Shown: positions 34,679-43,898 of the stretch, one piece after another
How positions within the stretch are numbered: the first letter of the stretch is position 1
Layout: each line of letters opens with the position of its first letter
DNA from: Candidatus Binatia bacterium
Lineage (GTDB): Bacteria; Desulfobacterota; Binatia; UBA12015
Direction of reading: 5' to 3'
NCBI GenBank assembly: GCA_029248525.1
Contig: JAQWJE010000043.1
Coordinates: 214,639-278,638, forward strand
Length of the DNA: 64,000 nucleotides
The notes under the pieces: generated by a model
What the model was told of the DNA's origin: nothing
The model's database searches: none
What the model saw: only the letters and a program-made list of their open reading frames with translations
Translations under genes and position numbers: made by a program

Positions 34679-36658
34679 TTATTGCAACTCCGGCCGGTTG
34701 CGAAAATGCAACAAAGCGGCCGGATTGGCGAGCGCTTCCTCGTTGGCCGGATCCCCGCCAGCAAGAACTTCTCGCACGGCCAATTCCACTTTCTTTCCCG
34801 ATAGCGTGTAGGGAACCTCGGGCGTCTCCAGGACGAAGGCCGGGACGTGTCTAGGTGATGCTTGCTGGCGGATCAGCGATCGCACTTCGGCCACACGCGC
34901 CTCGGTAAGGCTCTCGCCGCTTCTGGCCTGAACAAAGAGAACGATCCGGACATCACCGGCATGGGGCTGTCCGACGACAATGCTGTCCTGTACCCACGGC
35001 AGGGTCTCGACAAGGCTGTAAATCTCGGCGGTACCGATCCGGACACCCGCGGGGTTCAGGGTTGCGTCCGAGCGCCCGAATACCACCACGCCGCCACAAT
35101 CCCCGTGGGTCCGCGTCAGTTCGATATAGTCACCATGGTACCAGACGTCGTTTTCTTTCCTGAAGTAAGCGCCGCGATACTTCTCTTCTCCCGGATCATC
35201 CCAGAACGAGACCGGCATCGAGGGAAACGGACGGCGGCAAACCAATTCCCCGCGTTTCTGGAACACCGACTGATCGCGATCATCGAAGGCAGCGATATCC
35301 ATGCCGAGACCGGCTGCCTGGATCTCACCGCGGAGCACCGGCAACAAGGGATTGCCCAACATGAAGCATGAAATGATATCGGTACCGCCACTGATCGAGG
35401 CAAGAAGAACGTCGGGGGAAACATGGCTGTAGATCCAGTCAAAATCCTCTTCCAGCAAGGGAGCGCCGGTCGAGAGCACCACCCGCAGAGCCGAGAGATC
35501 AAACTTCTCGCGCGGCATCACCACACCGCGGCAGCTCCCGATATACTTCGGACTGGTGCCCGCATGCGTCACCTTCTTGCGGGCGACCGCCTCCCAGAAC
35601 GCATCGATCTCGGGTTCGGCCGGAGAACCGTCGTAGAGCGTGATGGCCGCGCCGGTATAAAGGCCCGACACCAACCAATTCCACATCATCCAGCCACAGG
35701 TTGTGAAATAGAGAAGGTTATCGTCCGGGCGGAGGTCGGAATGCAGGATCAATTCCTTGCTGTGCTGTAAAAGGGTACCCCCCGCCCCATGCACAATACA
35801 TTTGGGAACTCCCGTGGTCCCGGAACTATAGAGAATATAGAGCGGGTGATTGAACGGAAGCCGAGAGAACTGCATCTCGTGGTCGGTGCGGGCGGTGGCC
35901 CCTGCCCATGACAAGACCGGGACAGCAAGATCCGGCGGCATTTCGTCTCCCGCTCGCGTCTCGATCAGAACGACCGCTTGCAGACCATCGAGTCCGGGCG
36001 CGACCTCCTCGAGCTTGTGACGACAGGAAAAATCCTTGCTCGCGTAGCGGTAGCCATCCGCGCTGATCAACACTCGAGGCTCGATCTGGGCGAAGCGCTT
36101 GAGCACCCCCTGGGTGCCAAAATCCGGCGAACACGAAGACCAGATCGCACCCAGACTGGTCGTGGCCAACATCGCCACGACCGCTTCGGGAATGTTCGGC
36201 AGAATGCCCGCCACTCGATCTCCCGGGCGAATACCCAGATCGATCAGCGATTTCTGCAACCGGCGCACCTGATCAAAAAGCTGATCGTGCGTCAGCGTCC
36301 GATCGTTGGCCCCCTCGCCCCCCTCATCCCCCTCACTGAGGCCGTGGACAGCGGGCCGATCGCCTCGGTGGCGAAGAAGATTCTCGGCAAAGTTCAGCTT
36401 GAGATTCGGAAAGAAATTCCCGCCGAGCGCCGACGGGTTCTCGTGCTCTGTCGGCAAGGGACTGCCCTCATGGAGAATCCCGGACTCCTCGAGCCAGAGA
36501 CGCCAGAACTCGTCAGCATGCCGCACCGACCAAGTATGCAGCGACGCATAGTCCACAATTCTGGCGTCCAGATCGGCCGCGCGACGCAGGAATCTTGCCA
36601 TGGCGCTGTCGCGCAACAAGTCTTCCGATGGCTGCCAAAGAGTATGAGGCTGACTCAC
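34679..36658 (-). CDS. Acetoacetate-CoA ligase
   Basis: Cytosolic ANL-superfamily enzyme forming acetoacetyl-CoA from acetoacetate, ATP and CoA. The start is taken as GTG 36658 (VSQPHTLWQPSEDLLRDS), with GAGG seven bases upstream; this gives 659 residues, the usual family length, and the W.PS.......AM.RF opening typical of the family. Nucleotide motifs: YSSGTTGVPKCIVHGAGG near residue 280, ISGGTDIISCF as the A5 region, and TLSGKKVELAVREVL near 620 with the acyl-adenylation Lys. KKVTHAGTSPKYIGSCR is also characteristic. The frame stays open upstream to 37204, but there it is antisense to the dehalogenase fusion. Role: recovery of acetoacetate from ketone or branched-chain catabolism. Confidence 0.95.
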   Translation of the reverse strand: MSQPHTLWQPSEDLLRDSAMARFLRRAADLDARIVDYASLHTWSVRHADEFWRLWLEESGILHEGSPLPTEHENPSALGGNFFPNLKLNFAENLLRHRGDRPAVHGLSEGDEGGEGANDRTLTHDQLFDQVRRLQKSLIDLGIRPGDRVAGILPNIPEAVVAMLATTSLGAIWSSCSPDFGTQGVLKRFAQIEPRVLISADGYRYASKDFSCRHKLEEVAPGLDGLQAVVLIETRAGDEMPPDLAVPVLSWAGATARTDHEMQFSRLPFNHPLYILYSSGTTGVPKCIVHGAGGTLLQHSKELILHSDLRPDDNLLYFTTCGWMMWNWLVSGLYTGAAITLYDGSPAEPEIDAFWEAVARKKVTHAGTSPKYIGSCRGVVMPREKFDLSALRVVLSTGAPLLEEDFDWIYSHVSPDVLLASISGGTDIISCFMLGNPLLPVLRGEIQAAGLGMDIAAFDDRDQSVFQKRGELVCRRPFPSMPVSFWDDPGEEKYRGAYFRKENDVWYHGDYIELTRTHGDCGGVVVFGRSDATLNPAGVRIGTAEIYSLVETLPWVQDSIVVGQPHAGDVRIVLFVQARSGESLTEARVAEVRSLIRQQASPRHVPAFVLETPEVPYTLSGKKVELAVREVLAGGDPANEEALANPAALLHFRNRPELQ

Positions 36659-36802
36659 AACCCTACCTCTACCTGCCGTGGTCCGAATTTCGAATCGGGC
36701 GAGAATCCACCCCCGCCCAGCCGGCCTCGAACAGGACTGGAAAACCTCTCGCAGCTCCACTAGCCAGAGACAGGCCCGATGCCCAGCCAAGGAGAAGATC
36801 CA

Positions 36803-37984
36803 ATGCCAGCCTATTTTATTGCCCATGTCGATGTAAATGACCGCAAAGCCTTTCGGGCCTACGAAAAAGGCGTGGTCAAGACGATCAAACCCTTCAAGGG
36901 CCGCGTCATCGCTGCGGGCCCCATCGACCACCTCGAGGGCCGCCCGGCTCGGAACCACAACGTCATCATTACCTTTCCCACGCGCGAGCAGGCTCAAGGC
37001 TGGTACGACTGCGCCGACTACCAGGCGGTAATCCCGATCCGAACCGAGCACGCGCCCGGCGCGGACGCGATGATTCTCGACGGGCTGCCGGGCCGGCCTG
37101 CGGTCCCGGCCCTCGAGCGCTACGGAAAGAAATTTACCGACGTCAAAGGCAAACGTATGGCGTACGTCGAAGTCGGCGAAGGCGATCCCATCGTTTTCCT
37201 GCACGGCAACCCGACATCTTCGTATTTATGGCGCAACATCATTCCGCACCTTGCCGACAGCGGCCGCTGTATTGCACCCGACCTGATCGGGATGGGAGAC
37301 TCCGAGAAGTTGGAGAACAGCAACGAGGACTCCTACACTTTCGTGGAGCACCGCGAATATCTGGATGCGCTGCTCGCGCAATTAGGCGTGGAAAAAAACG
37401 TGACTCTGGTCATCCACGATTGGGGCTCGGCTCTCGGATTTGATTGGGCTAACCGCCATCGGGATGCCATCAAGGGGATCGCCTATATGGAAGCCATCGT
37501 CGCCCCTTTCCCCGACTGGTCAGACTGGAACCCCGCGATCACTCCTGTTTTTCAGGGATTCCGCTCGCCTGCAGGCGAAGAGATGGTGCTCGAGAACAAC
37601 TTCTTTGTCGACAAGGTGCTGCCTTCCTCCGTCCTGCGGCGCATGGGGGACGCCGAGAAGAATGCCTACGGACGTCCCTTCCTGGAGGCCGGTGAGGGAC
37701 GGCGGCCAACGCTGACCTGGCCTCGCCAGATTCCGATCGCCGGCGAGCCGGCGGACGTGACCGCCATTGCTACAGACTATGCCGCCTGGCTTGCCGAGAG
37801 CGAAGTCCCCAAACTGCTGATCAACGCAGAACCCGGTGCCATCATGGTCGGCAAGCAGTTGGAGCTATGCCGCAAATGGCCCAACCAGACCGAAGTGACG
37901 GTCCGGGGCTCGCATTTCATTCAGGAGGATTCGCCGGATGAGATTGGCCAGGCGATTGCCGACTGGCGCGGCAAATTATCGTAA
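36803..37984 (+). CDS. DUF1330 domain fused to haloalkane dehalogenase (HLD-II type)
   Basis: 393 residues from ATG 36803, which has AGGAGA about eight bases upstream. Residues 1-95 are a DUF1330 ferredoxin-like domain (MPAYFIAHVDVNDRKAF, then NVIITFPTREQAQGWYDC). Residues about 105-393 are a full haloalkane dehalogenase: halide-binding Asn136 in HGNPTSSYLW, nucleophile Asp206 in HDWGSALGF with Trp207 next to it, catalytic Glu230 in YMEAIV and His371 in GSHFIQED. The Asp-to-Glu spacing of 24 is that of DhaA/LinB (subfamily II). The reaction is hydrolytic removal of halide from haloalkanes to give alcohols. A DUF1330 head on a dehalogenase is unusual. Followed after 87 bases by a P450. Confidence 0.93.
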   Translation: MPAYFIAHVDVNDRKAFRAYEKGVVKTIKPFKGRVIAAGPIDHLEGRPARNHNVIITFPTREQAQGWYDCADYQAVIPIRTEHAPGADAMILDGLPGRPAVPALERYGKKFTDVKGKRMAYVEVGEGDPIVFLHGNPTSSYLWRNIIPHLADSGRCIAPDLIGMGDSEKLENSNEDSYTFVEHREYLDALLAQLGVEKNVTLVIHDWGSALGFDWANRHRDAIKGIAYMEAIVAPFPDWSDWNPAITPVFQGFRSPAGEEMVLENNFFVDKVLPSSVLRRMGDAEKNAYGRPFLEAGEGRRPTLTWPRQIPIAGEPADVTAIATDYAAWLAESEVPKLLINAEPGAIMVGKQLELCRKWPNQTEVTVRGSHFIQEDSPDEIGQAIADWRGKLS

Positions 37985-38071
37985 GGCCGCTCCAAAAGAC
38001 GCAGAAATGCGCAGGAACGCACGCGATCGCGCGACTTGCCCCGGGCGGCATGCTCGGTGTTTAATCGCGCC

Positions 38072-39310
38072 ATGAATGATCTCGAAGCAGCAGGCCTTTC
38101 TCTGGCGAACCCGGCAGCTTTTGCCGACGATAAAACCCTTCAGGCCTCGCTGGCTCTGCTGCGTCGAGAGGCCCCCGTCCACCTGGTTTCTCCCGAAGGA
38201 TTCAATCCCTTCTGGGCGATCACGCGCCATGCGGATATCCTGGAGATCGAGCGACAGAATCATCTTTTCACCAACTCGCCCCGCTCCGTTCTGGCCGACG
38301 CCAAAGTCGACGAGTTCTCGCAGTCTCCGGAAGGACAGATCCTGCGCACTCTCATCCACATGGATGACCCCGACCACGCCGACTACCGAAACCTGACGAA
38401 GGACTGGTGGCAACCCAAGAGCCTGCGGCGGCTCGAAACTCGGCTGGAGGAATTGGCGAAGACCTACGTCGATCGCATGCGCGCCCAAGGCGCGACCTGC
38501 GACTTTGTTACCGAAGTCGCTATGGGGTTTCCCCTGCAGGTCATCATGAGCATTCTCGGCGTTCCCGAAAAAGACGAGCACCGGATGCTCAAACTCACTC
38601 AGGAACTCTTTGGCTCGACCGACCCCGATATGAAGCGCGACGACGGCGCCAACCCGATGGTCACCCTGATGGAGTTTGCGCAATATTTTAACCAACTCAC
38701 CGAAGACCGCCGCGAGAAACCCACTGAAGATCTGGCAAGCGTGATCGCCAATGGCGAGATCGGCGGATGTCCTCTGGGCGGGGTCGAAACGGCCTCCTAC
38801 TACACGATCATCGCTACAGCCGGTCACGATACGACCAGCTCGGCGATCAGCGGGGGCGTTCTGGCGCTGGTCGAAAATCCCGAGGCCCGCGAAGCGCTGC
38901 GCTCGGGCGACGCAAATCTGGATCATGCGGTCGACGAGATCATTCGCTGGACGACACCGGTCAAACATTTCATGCGGACCGCCCAGGAAGACTATGAGCT
39001 TCGCGGCGTGAAGATCCGCCAGAGCGAAGCCCTGCTGCTTTGCTATCCATCAGGCAATCGCGACGAAGAAGTGTTCGAAGATCCGTTTCGTTTCGACATC
39101 ACCCGCCACCCCAACCCACATCTGGCTTTCGGGTTCGGCGCGCATTATTGTCTGGGCGCAAAACTGGCCCGCATGGAGATCCGAGCCATCCTCACCGAAT
39201 TGCTCCCACGAATCCGCTCGGTCGAACTCAACGGAGAGCCCGCATTGGTCGAAGCGAACTTCGTCAGTGGCCTGAAAAGGCTGCCTCTGCACGTGGAATG
39301 GGCGGACTGA
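38072..39310 (+). CDS. Cytochrome P450
   Basis: 412 residues from ATG 38072 (MNDLEAAGLSLANPAAF). The oxygen-binding I-helix motif ATAGHDTTSS begins near residue 249, the K-helix ExxR is EIIRWTTPVKHF, and the haem loop AFGFGAHYCLGAKLAR places the thiolate Cys at residue 360. The N-terminal region lacks a membrane anchor, so a soluble three-component-type enzyme is expected. The family resembles P450s oxidising lipophilic or steroid-like substrates, but no assignment below family level is safe. It follows the haloalkane dehalogenase fusion on the same strand; a shared pathway is possible but not shown. Convergent with a GST gene. Confidence 0.95.
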   Translation: MNDLEAAGLSLANPAAFADDKTLQASLALLRREAPVHLVSPEGFNPFWAITRHADILEIERQNHLFTNSPRSVLADAKVDEFSQSPEGQILRTLIHMDDPDHADYRNLTKDWWQPKSLRRLETRLEELAKTYVDRMRAQGATCDFVTEVAMGFPLQVIMSILGVPEKDEHRMLKLTQELFGSTDPDMKRDDGANPMVTLMEFAQYFNQLTEDRREKPTEDLASVIANGEIGGCPLGGVETASYYTIIATAGHDTTSSAISGGVLALVENPEAREALRSGDANLDHAVDEIIRWTTPVKHFMRTAQEDYELRGVKIRQSEALLLCYPSGNRDEEVFEDPFRFDITRHPNPHLAFGFGAHYCLGAKLARMEIRAILTELLPRIRSVELNGEPALVEANFVSGLKRLPLHVEWAD

Positions 39311-39407
39311 GCCACCCGCCCCGATACCAAAGTCGATTTCCTCCAGTCGCTACAGGTCGGGCCGGAATAGCGATTGCCGCTCGCCCGCGAGGCGAAACAT
39401 TCTACCT

Positions 39408-40094
39408 TCAAGTGCAGGCAGCGAGGACCTGCTCGGGGTTCATGACCGCGACGAATTCCTGAAAGGTCTTGACCCAACCGGTATCCTCGATGCTCGGGCG
39501 TGCCTTGCAACGATCCATATAAAGCGCCAGCGAGGGCGTCTCGGCCGCAAAATCATAACCGAGGACCTCGAAGTGCATCAGCAAAGGAAAGACCGCGATG
39601 TCTGCCAGCGTAAACTCCTCGCCGGCCAGGTAGCTTCGACCCTCCACGTAACGATCCCAATGCAGCAGTTCGGCTCTTAGTTGATCAATCCGCTCCGACA
39701 GAACCGCGCGGCTCTGCTTGCCAAAGACGACGGATCCGAAAATGTTCTTCACGTCGAGCTTCGCCTGAAACTCCTCGATTCGCATCACCGCTTCCGCATA
39801 GCCCGTCCGGTTGGTCAGCGGCGGCATGAGCGGCGGGTCGGGATACCAGGCATCGAGCAGGCGGATGATCGCGATGCTCTCGTAGATCACAATCTCCTCT
39901 CCGCCATCGCGATGCACCAGCGTCGGGACTTGTCGACGCGGCGTGAGTTCCGACAGCGGCGGCTGATGATGCTCTGCGGCCAGAAGATCCACCAGCACCC
40001 TCTCGAAAGAGAGTCCCTTTTCGCGCAGCGCAATCTCGGGTCGTACCGCGTTCTGGGATATGGGCATTGTGTAGAGGATGATTTGGGGCGCCAT
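39408..40094 (-). CDS. Glutathione S-transferase family protein
   Basis: Standard two-domain cytosolic GST of 228 residues. The thioredoxin-fold N-terminus (IILYTMPISQNAVRPEIAL, then RRQVPTLVHRDGG with the cis-Pro loop VPTL, and YESIAIIRLLD with the Glu-Ser glutathione contact) occupies residues about 4-85. The helical C-terminus includes YLAGEEFTLADIAVFP, the N-capping box and hydrophobic-staple motif. The probable activator residue is a Ser or Tyr near position 9-13. Function: conjugation or isomerisation of electrophiles. Its neighbours, P450 and haloalkane dehalogenase, suggest detoxification of oxidised or halogenated compounds. Confidence 0.92.
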   Translation of the reverse strand: MAPQIILYTMPISQNAVRPEIALREKGLSFERVLVDLLAAEHHQPPLSELTPRRQVPTLVHRDGGEEIVIYESIAIIRLLDAWYPDPPLMPPLTNRTGYAEAVMRIEEFQAKLDVKNIFGSVVFGKQSRAVLSERIDQLRAELLHWDRYVEGRSYLAGEEFTLADIAVFPLLMHFEVLGYDFAAETPSLALYMDRCKARPSIEDTGWVKTFQEFVAVMNPEQVLAACT

Positions 40095-40256
40095 CTCGGC
40101 CGTTTAGCATCCATGATCGACACTGCAGGACTTTTCGACGAAGAAGGCAGGCCTCCGAATCTCGAGCGCGAGCGTTACTTATCCGATCTGAGCCGACCCT
40201 CGGGCGGCTGATCCCTGACATCGGCTTGCGGCAAAACCGTCGACAGAAGACCCATT

Positions 40257-40361
40257 ATGAACGAGAAAGAAGGGCAGGACATCTCTGGAGTTGGCGCTCG
40301 GACGTCGAAACAAGAGCCTGCCCATGCGGTTCGTCTTCCAAAACTCGATGAGTTTCGGTAA
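40257..40361 (+). CDS. Possible 34-residue leader ORF upstream of the glycan operon
   Basis: ATG 40257 to TAA 40361 encodes a Lys/Arg/Glu-rich peptide beginning MNEKEGQDISGVGARTSK. It lies in the 276-base gap between the GST gene and the methyltransferase and ends nine bases before the GTG of the methyltransferase. There is no strong Shine-Dalgarno and no recognised family. It could be a real small protein, a leader, or chance. Confidence 0.2.
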   Translation: MNEKEGQDISGVGARTSKQEPAHAVRLPKLDEFR

Positions 40362-40370
40362 CGATGGAGC

Positions 40371-41492
40371 GTGGGCAACACCGGTATCAACATTTTGGAT
40401 CTTGTCAGCGAGGTTCAAAAAGAGGCCGATGCACTGCGCAAGAATATCGGCCCATCCAAAGTTCCGGTCCAACAAACACAATCGGAAGCATTGGCTGCTG
40501 CGGCGCTTCGCGGGGACCCGAAGTCCTACGCGGACCCGGCTCGCGCAAGTGTCCCGTCACGCCTGTATAATAACGTCCACCCCGCCGAAGCCGAGCTTCA
40601 CTCCCATCGCGGCCAACTTGGTCGCGTCATCATTTTTTTCAAGAAATTTTTCCGTCAAATGATGCGTCCTGCGCTCGATCGACAAGCCAGTTTTAATCAA
40701 GCTCTGATTCAATCGCTGGAAGCGCTCATGGAAGAAAACCGTTCCATGGCGAGGAACCTCGAATATTTGGAGAATGAAATCGCAGCGCTCCCGCGGGGAG
40801 CGGCGCACGAGGCGAGTCCCCCTTCTGCTCGCGATTTTAATTATGAGGGCTTTCAGGAGCGCTACCGGGGATCCTCCGAACAAGTTCGGGAAATGCAGTC
40901 GCACTACGAGGGCTACTTCTCCGAGCCTGCGGATGGACCGGTCCTGGATCTGGGCTGCGGGCGCGGGGAATTTCTCGAAGTTCTGCGAGAGAAGTCGATC
41001 CCCTGCTCAGGCGTCGATCTCGCAGATGCAGCCGTGACGTTCGCAAAGAAGCGCGGCCTCGATATCGAGAAGCGCGATCTTATCCAAGCTCTCGAAAATT
41101 CGGCTGATCAGAGCCTCGGGGGGATTGTTTCGTTTCAGGTAATCGAGCACCTTCCCCTGCGGGCGATCACCAGAGTCCTGCGGTTGGCGAAACAAAAACT
41201 GCGGCCTGGCGGGATCCTGATTCTGGAAACTGTAAACATCGCAAGCCTTTATACCCACGCCAACGCCTTCACGATGGATCCCACTCATAGCCTCGCCCTG
41301 CACCCCTTAACCCTCCAATTCATGGCAGAGGATGCACGCTTCAGCGATATCAATATTGTTTATGGGGCGGAGGTCCCCTCCGAGGACAAGCTCGAAACGA
41401 GCGATTTGCCCCCTGAACTTTCGGAAAATTTCCGCCGACTCAATACTTTGCTCTTTGCACCACAGGACTATGCGATCATCGCGAGAGCCTAA
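40371..41492 (+). CDS. SAM-dependent methyltransferase of a glycan-biosynthesis operon
   Basis: 373 residues, start taken as GTG 40371. Residues about 1-170 are mainly helical, with an amphipathic or coiled segment (RQASFNQALIQSLEALMEEN). The methyltransferase domain follows: motif I VLDLGCGRGEFLEVL near residue 190, GVDLADAAVTFAKKRG, and the post-I region GIVSFQVIEHLPLRAITRVL and LRPGGILILETVN. This domain layout, with an N-terminal helical part and a late PTHSLALHPLTLQFMAE, is common for methyltransferases in O-antigen and capsule clusters that cap or modify glycan ends. Two glycosyltransferase genes follow within a few bases, supporting that role. Confidence 0.85.
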   Translation: MGNTGINILDLVSEVQKEADALRKNIGPSKVPVQQTQSEALAAAALRGDPKSYADPARASVPSRLYNNVHPAEAELHSHRGQLGRVIIFFKKFFRQMMRPALDRQASFNQALIQSLEALMEENRSMARNLEYLENEIAALPRGAAHEASPPSARDFNYEGFQERYRGSSEQVREMQSHYEGYFSEPADGPVLDLGCGRGEFLEVLREKSIPCSGVDLADAAVTFAKKRGLDIEKRDLIQALENSADQSLGGIVSFQVIEHLPLRAITRVLRLAKQKLRPGGILILETVNIASLYTHANAFTMDPTHSLALHPLTLQFMAEDARFSDINIVYGAEVPSEDKLETSDLPPELSENFRRLNTLLFAPQDYAIIARA

Positions 41493-41507
41493 CGCGCCGA
41501 TACCCTA

Positions 41508-42608
41508 ATGTTTCGCAAGCCTGTCGCCGTAATTTTAGTTCCGACGCTCTCCTTTGGAGACGCCACCGGTACAGATGTTTTCGGCATGCGAGAAGCTCTT
41601 CAATCTGCGGGCTATGAAGTCCGTATTTTCGCCGACGCGGCCGACGCGGCATCGGAAGCAAAACCTGCTCGCAAGGCTTTTTCCTTTCTCCGCCGGCATC
41701 GAGGCTTGGTGATTTACCACCATGGCATTCAGTGGGAATCTGGCACAAAACTGCTCGACTTGGTGCGTGGCCCCCTGATGATCCGGGATCATAACGTCAC
41801 GCCATCTCGATTCTTCGAGGGGATCAACGACGATTATTCCGAAAACACTCGCAGGGGACTTGAGCAACGACGTGCCCTGGCGAGTCGGTCCAACGTGGCG
41901 CGCTACCTGCCCTGTTCGAACTTTAGTGCTTCCGAACTGACCTCCTTCGGAGCCAATCCAGCGCTGGTCACCCCGCTCCCACCAATCCATAATATCGACC
42001 GTCTGATCAATACGGATTCTGACGGCGAAACTTTGAAGCGATGGTCCCAGAACCCAGCTGACATCCTCTTCGTCGGGCGAATTACGCCAAACAAGGGTCA
42101 TCGACGATTGATCCGAATTGCCGCCATTTACCGGGAGCTTTTTGGCGAATCCTTGAGAGTGCGCTTCGTTGGCCCTATCGCGGATGAACTCAGGGCCTGG
42201 CAGCAGCTCCTCGAAGAAGACGCCGGCAAAATGGGCCTCCGCTCGCAAATCGACATCACCGGAGCCGTCAGCGTCGAGGAGCTCAAGGCAGCCTACTTGA
42301 CCTCTCGGCTATTTGTTTCCTGCTCGGAACATGAAGGATTCTGCGTGCCGTTGGTGGAGGCGAGTGCCATGGGACTTCCCATTCTGATCGGCGAGCAGAG
42401 CGCGATGGTCGAAACGATGGGAGATGTTGCGATGACTTTTGGCAAAACGCAGGATGATGCGATGGCAACGATGATCCATCGCCTTCTAAAGTCGCCAGTC
42501 GATCGCGAAAACGTGCGGCGGGAACAACAATTATCGATGGAAAGACGGTTCGCTCGCAAAGTCCTCCTCGATCGATTTCTTGAAATCGTGCATCAAGTGG
42601 GCACATGA
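41508..42608 (+). CDS. Glycosyltransferase family 4-like protein
   Basis: 366 residues. The C-terminal half is the GT-B donor-binding fold: DILFVGRITPNKGHRRLIRIA, RVRFVGPIADEL, then SRLFVSCSEHEGFCVPLVEASAMGLPI with the nucleotide-sugar-binding Glu pair (E-x7-E region) and GEQSAMVETMGD. The N-terminal half has GRETDVFG-like features (FGDATGTDVFGMREAL) and HHGIQWES. A cytosolic enzyme adding a sugar to a lipid-linked or polysaccharide acceptor is expected. The start is 16 bases after the methyltransferase stop and its stop overlaps the next gene in an ATGA, so this is one operon. Confidence 0.88.
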   Translation: MFRKPVAVILVPTLSFGDATGTDVFGMREALQSAGYEVRIFADAADAASEAKPARKAFSFLRRHRGLVIYHHGIQWESGTKLLDLVRGPLMIRDHNVTPSRFFEGINDDYSENTRRGLEQRRALASRSNVARYLPCSNFSASELTSFGANPALVTPLPPIHNIDRLINTDSDGETLKRWSQNPADILFVGRITPNKGHRRLIRIAAIYRELFGESLRVRFVGPIADELRAWQQLLEEDAGKMGLRSQIDITGAVSVEELKAAYLTSRLFVSCSEHEGFCVPLVEASAMGLPILIGEQSAMVETMGDVAMTFGKTQDDAMATMIHRLLKSPVDRENVRREQQLSMERRFARKVLLDRFLEIVHQVGT

Positions 42609-43822
42609 AGATCTCCATCATCCAGCAACGGTACGGAAAGAAGGTTCTGGGCGGCGCGGAAACGCTCGGAGCGTTGATCGCTCGATTGCTTGCGCCGCAC
42701 CACGAGGTTGAGATCCTCACAACCACAGCCGTCGATTACGATACCTGGAAAAATGTATTCCCCCCCGGCACCACTGCCGAAGACGGTTTTCAGGTGCGCC
42801 GGTTCCCGGTCCAGCAGGGGCGTACTCCAGAATTCGATCGCCTGACCGATGTGATCCATCTCAATTGTGCGGCCGGCGAGTTCCCGCTGCTCAACACCTC
42901 GGAGCGCGACCAATTCCTTCGCCGTCTCCGCAACTTGCCGGACGGAGTGCAGGAGAAATTTATCCAGGCACAGGGACCCATCGCCCCCGGCATCGGCGAG
43001 CATTTGCGACAAAACCAACCGGACGCAGCCCTCTTCATGACCTATCTCTATCCAACGACCTACGATGGGTTGCTGGCCGTCCCCCCGGATCGGGCCAATA
43101 TCGTGCCCACACTTCACGATGAAATCCCCGCCTATCTGCCGGTTTTCGGTCGCCGCATCTCTCGAGCCCGACTTTTATGTTGCACGAATTCCGAGATCGC
43201 CCTCGCGGCGCGCCTTTATCCGGATGTGCCTCTCAGGACGGAAAAGCTGGGCTTTGGTCTGGGCCTGCCGAAAGACGAAGTCCGCCCGCCGAAGTCTCCC
43301 CCCTTTCTACTCTATGCGGGTCGCATTGACGCGCATAAAGGTGTTCCCGATCTGATGAAATGGTATGCGGAGATGCGCGATTTGCACTCCGACCCACCGC
43401 GACTGGTTCTGATCGGAGGAAAAGGCCCTGAATACCAGAGACTCCCCGGCGTCGAAGTGCGCGGATTTGTTTCGGAAGAAGAAAAACTCGAACTTATGCG
43501 CACGGCATTGGCATTCGTGCACCCCTCCCCTTTCGAAAGTCTTGGCATCGTATTGCTCGAAGCCCTCGCATGTCGCACGCCCGTGATTGTCACGAAAAAA
43601 TCCGAGGTGATGGTGGAGCATTGTCGCGAGAGTCAGGCTGGAGTCTGGATCGAGAACGGAGCCGAACTGGCCGCCATCACCAAGCGACTTTCTTCCGGCG
43701 ACCTGCGCCGCGAGCTCGGCGATCGTGGCCGACGCTGGGTCGAGCGCGAATACAGCATCGAGAGCTACACCGGGCGCCTGCTGCAAGCCTTTCCCGTCTC
43801 AGCTCCTCCTCCAGCACCATAG
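42605..43822 (+). CDS. Glycosyltransferase family 4-like protein
   Basis: 405 residues, ATG 42605 overlapping the previous stop by four bases. N-terminal acceptor half: MKISIIQQRYGKKVLGGAET, the classic GT4 opening with a Gly-Gly-Ala-Glu loop, then HHEVEILTTTAVDY. C-terminal donor half: FLLYAGRIDAHKGVPDLMKW, RLVLIGGKGPEY, and TALAFVHPSPFESLGIVLLEALACRTPVIVTKKSEV with the conserved ExFG/SLGIVLLE element. The product should act with the two upstream enzymes on one glycan. Sugar and linkage are unknown. It is the last gene of the compact operon. Confidence 0.92.
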   Translation: MKISIIQQRYGKKVLGGAETLGALIARLLAPHHEVEILTTTAVDYDTWKNVFPPGTTAEDGFQVRRFPVQQGRTPEFDRLTDVIHLNCAAGEFPLLNTSERDQFLRRLRNLPDGVQEKFIQAQGPIAPGIGEHLRQNQPDAALFMTYLYPTTYDGLLAVPPDRANIVPTLHDEIPAYLPVFGRRISRARLLCCTNSEIALAARLYPDVPLRTEKLGFGLGLPKDEVRPPKSPPFLLYAGRIDAHKGVPDLMKWYAEMRDLHSDPPRLVLIGGKGPEYQRLPGVEVRGFVSEEEKLELMRTALAFVHPSPFESLGIVLLEALACRTPVIVTKKSEVMVEHCRESQAGVWIENGAELAAITKRLSSGDLRRELGDRGRRWVEREYSIESYTGRLLQAFPVSAPPPAP

Positions 43823-43898
43823 CCGAGACAACGCACGGATCCGGGAACGATCGCTTCCGCAGTGGACCGCGGGGTAAATATGCTACCTTGTGATTGAA

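Noticed and set aside
36659..37204. Upstream extension of the acetoacetate-CoA ligase frame
   Set aside because: It would be antisense to the DUF1330-dehalogenase fusion, and the GTG at 36658 gives the normal family length with a ribosome-binding site.
40113..40211. Short 32-codon ORF in the gap after the GST gene
   Set aside because: No ribosome-binding site, no conserved features, and partly overlapping the GST promoter region.
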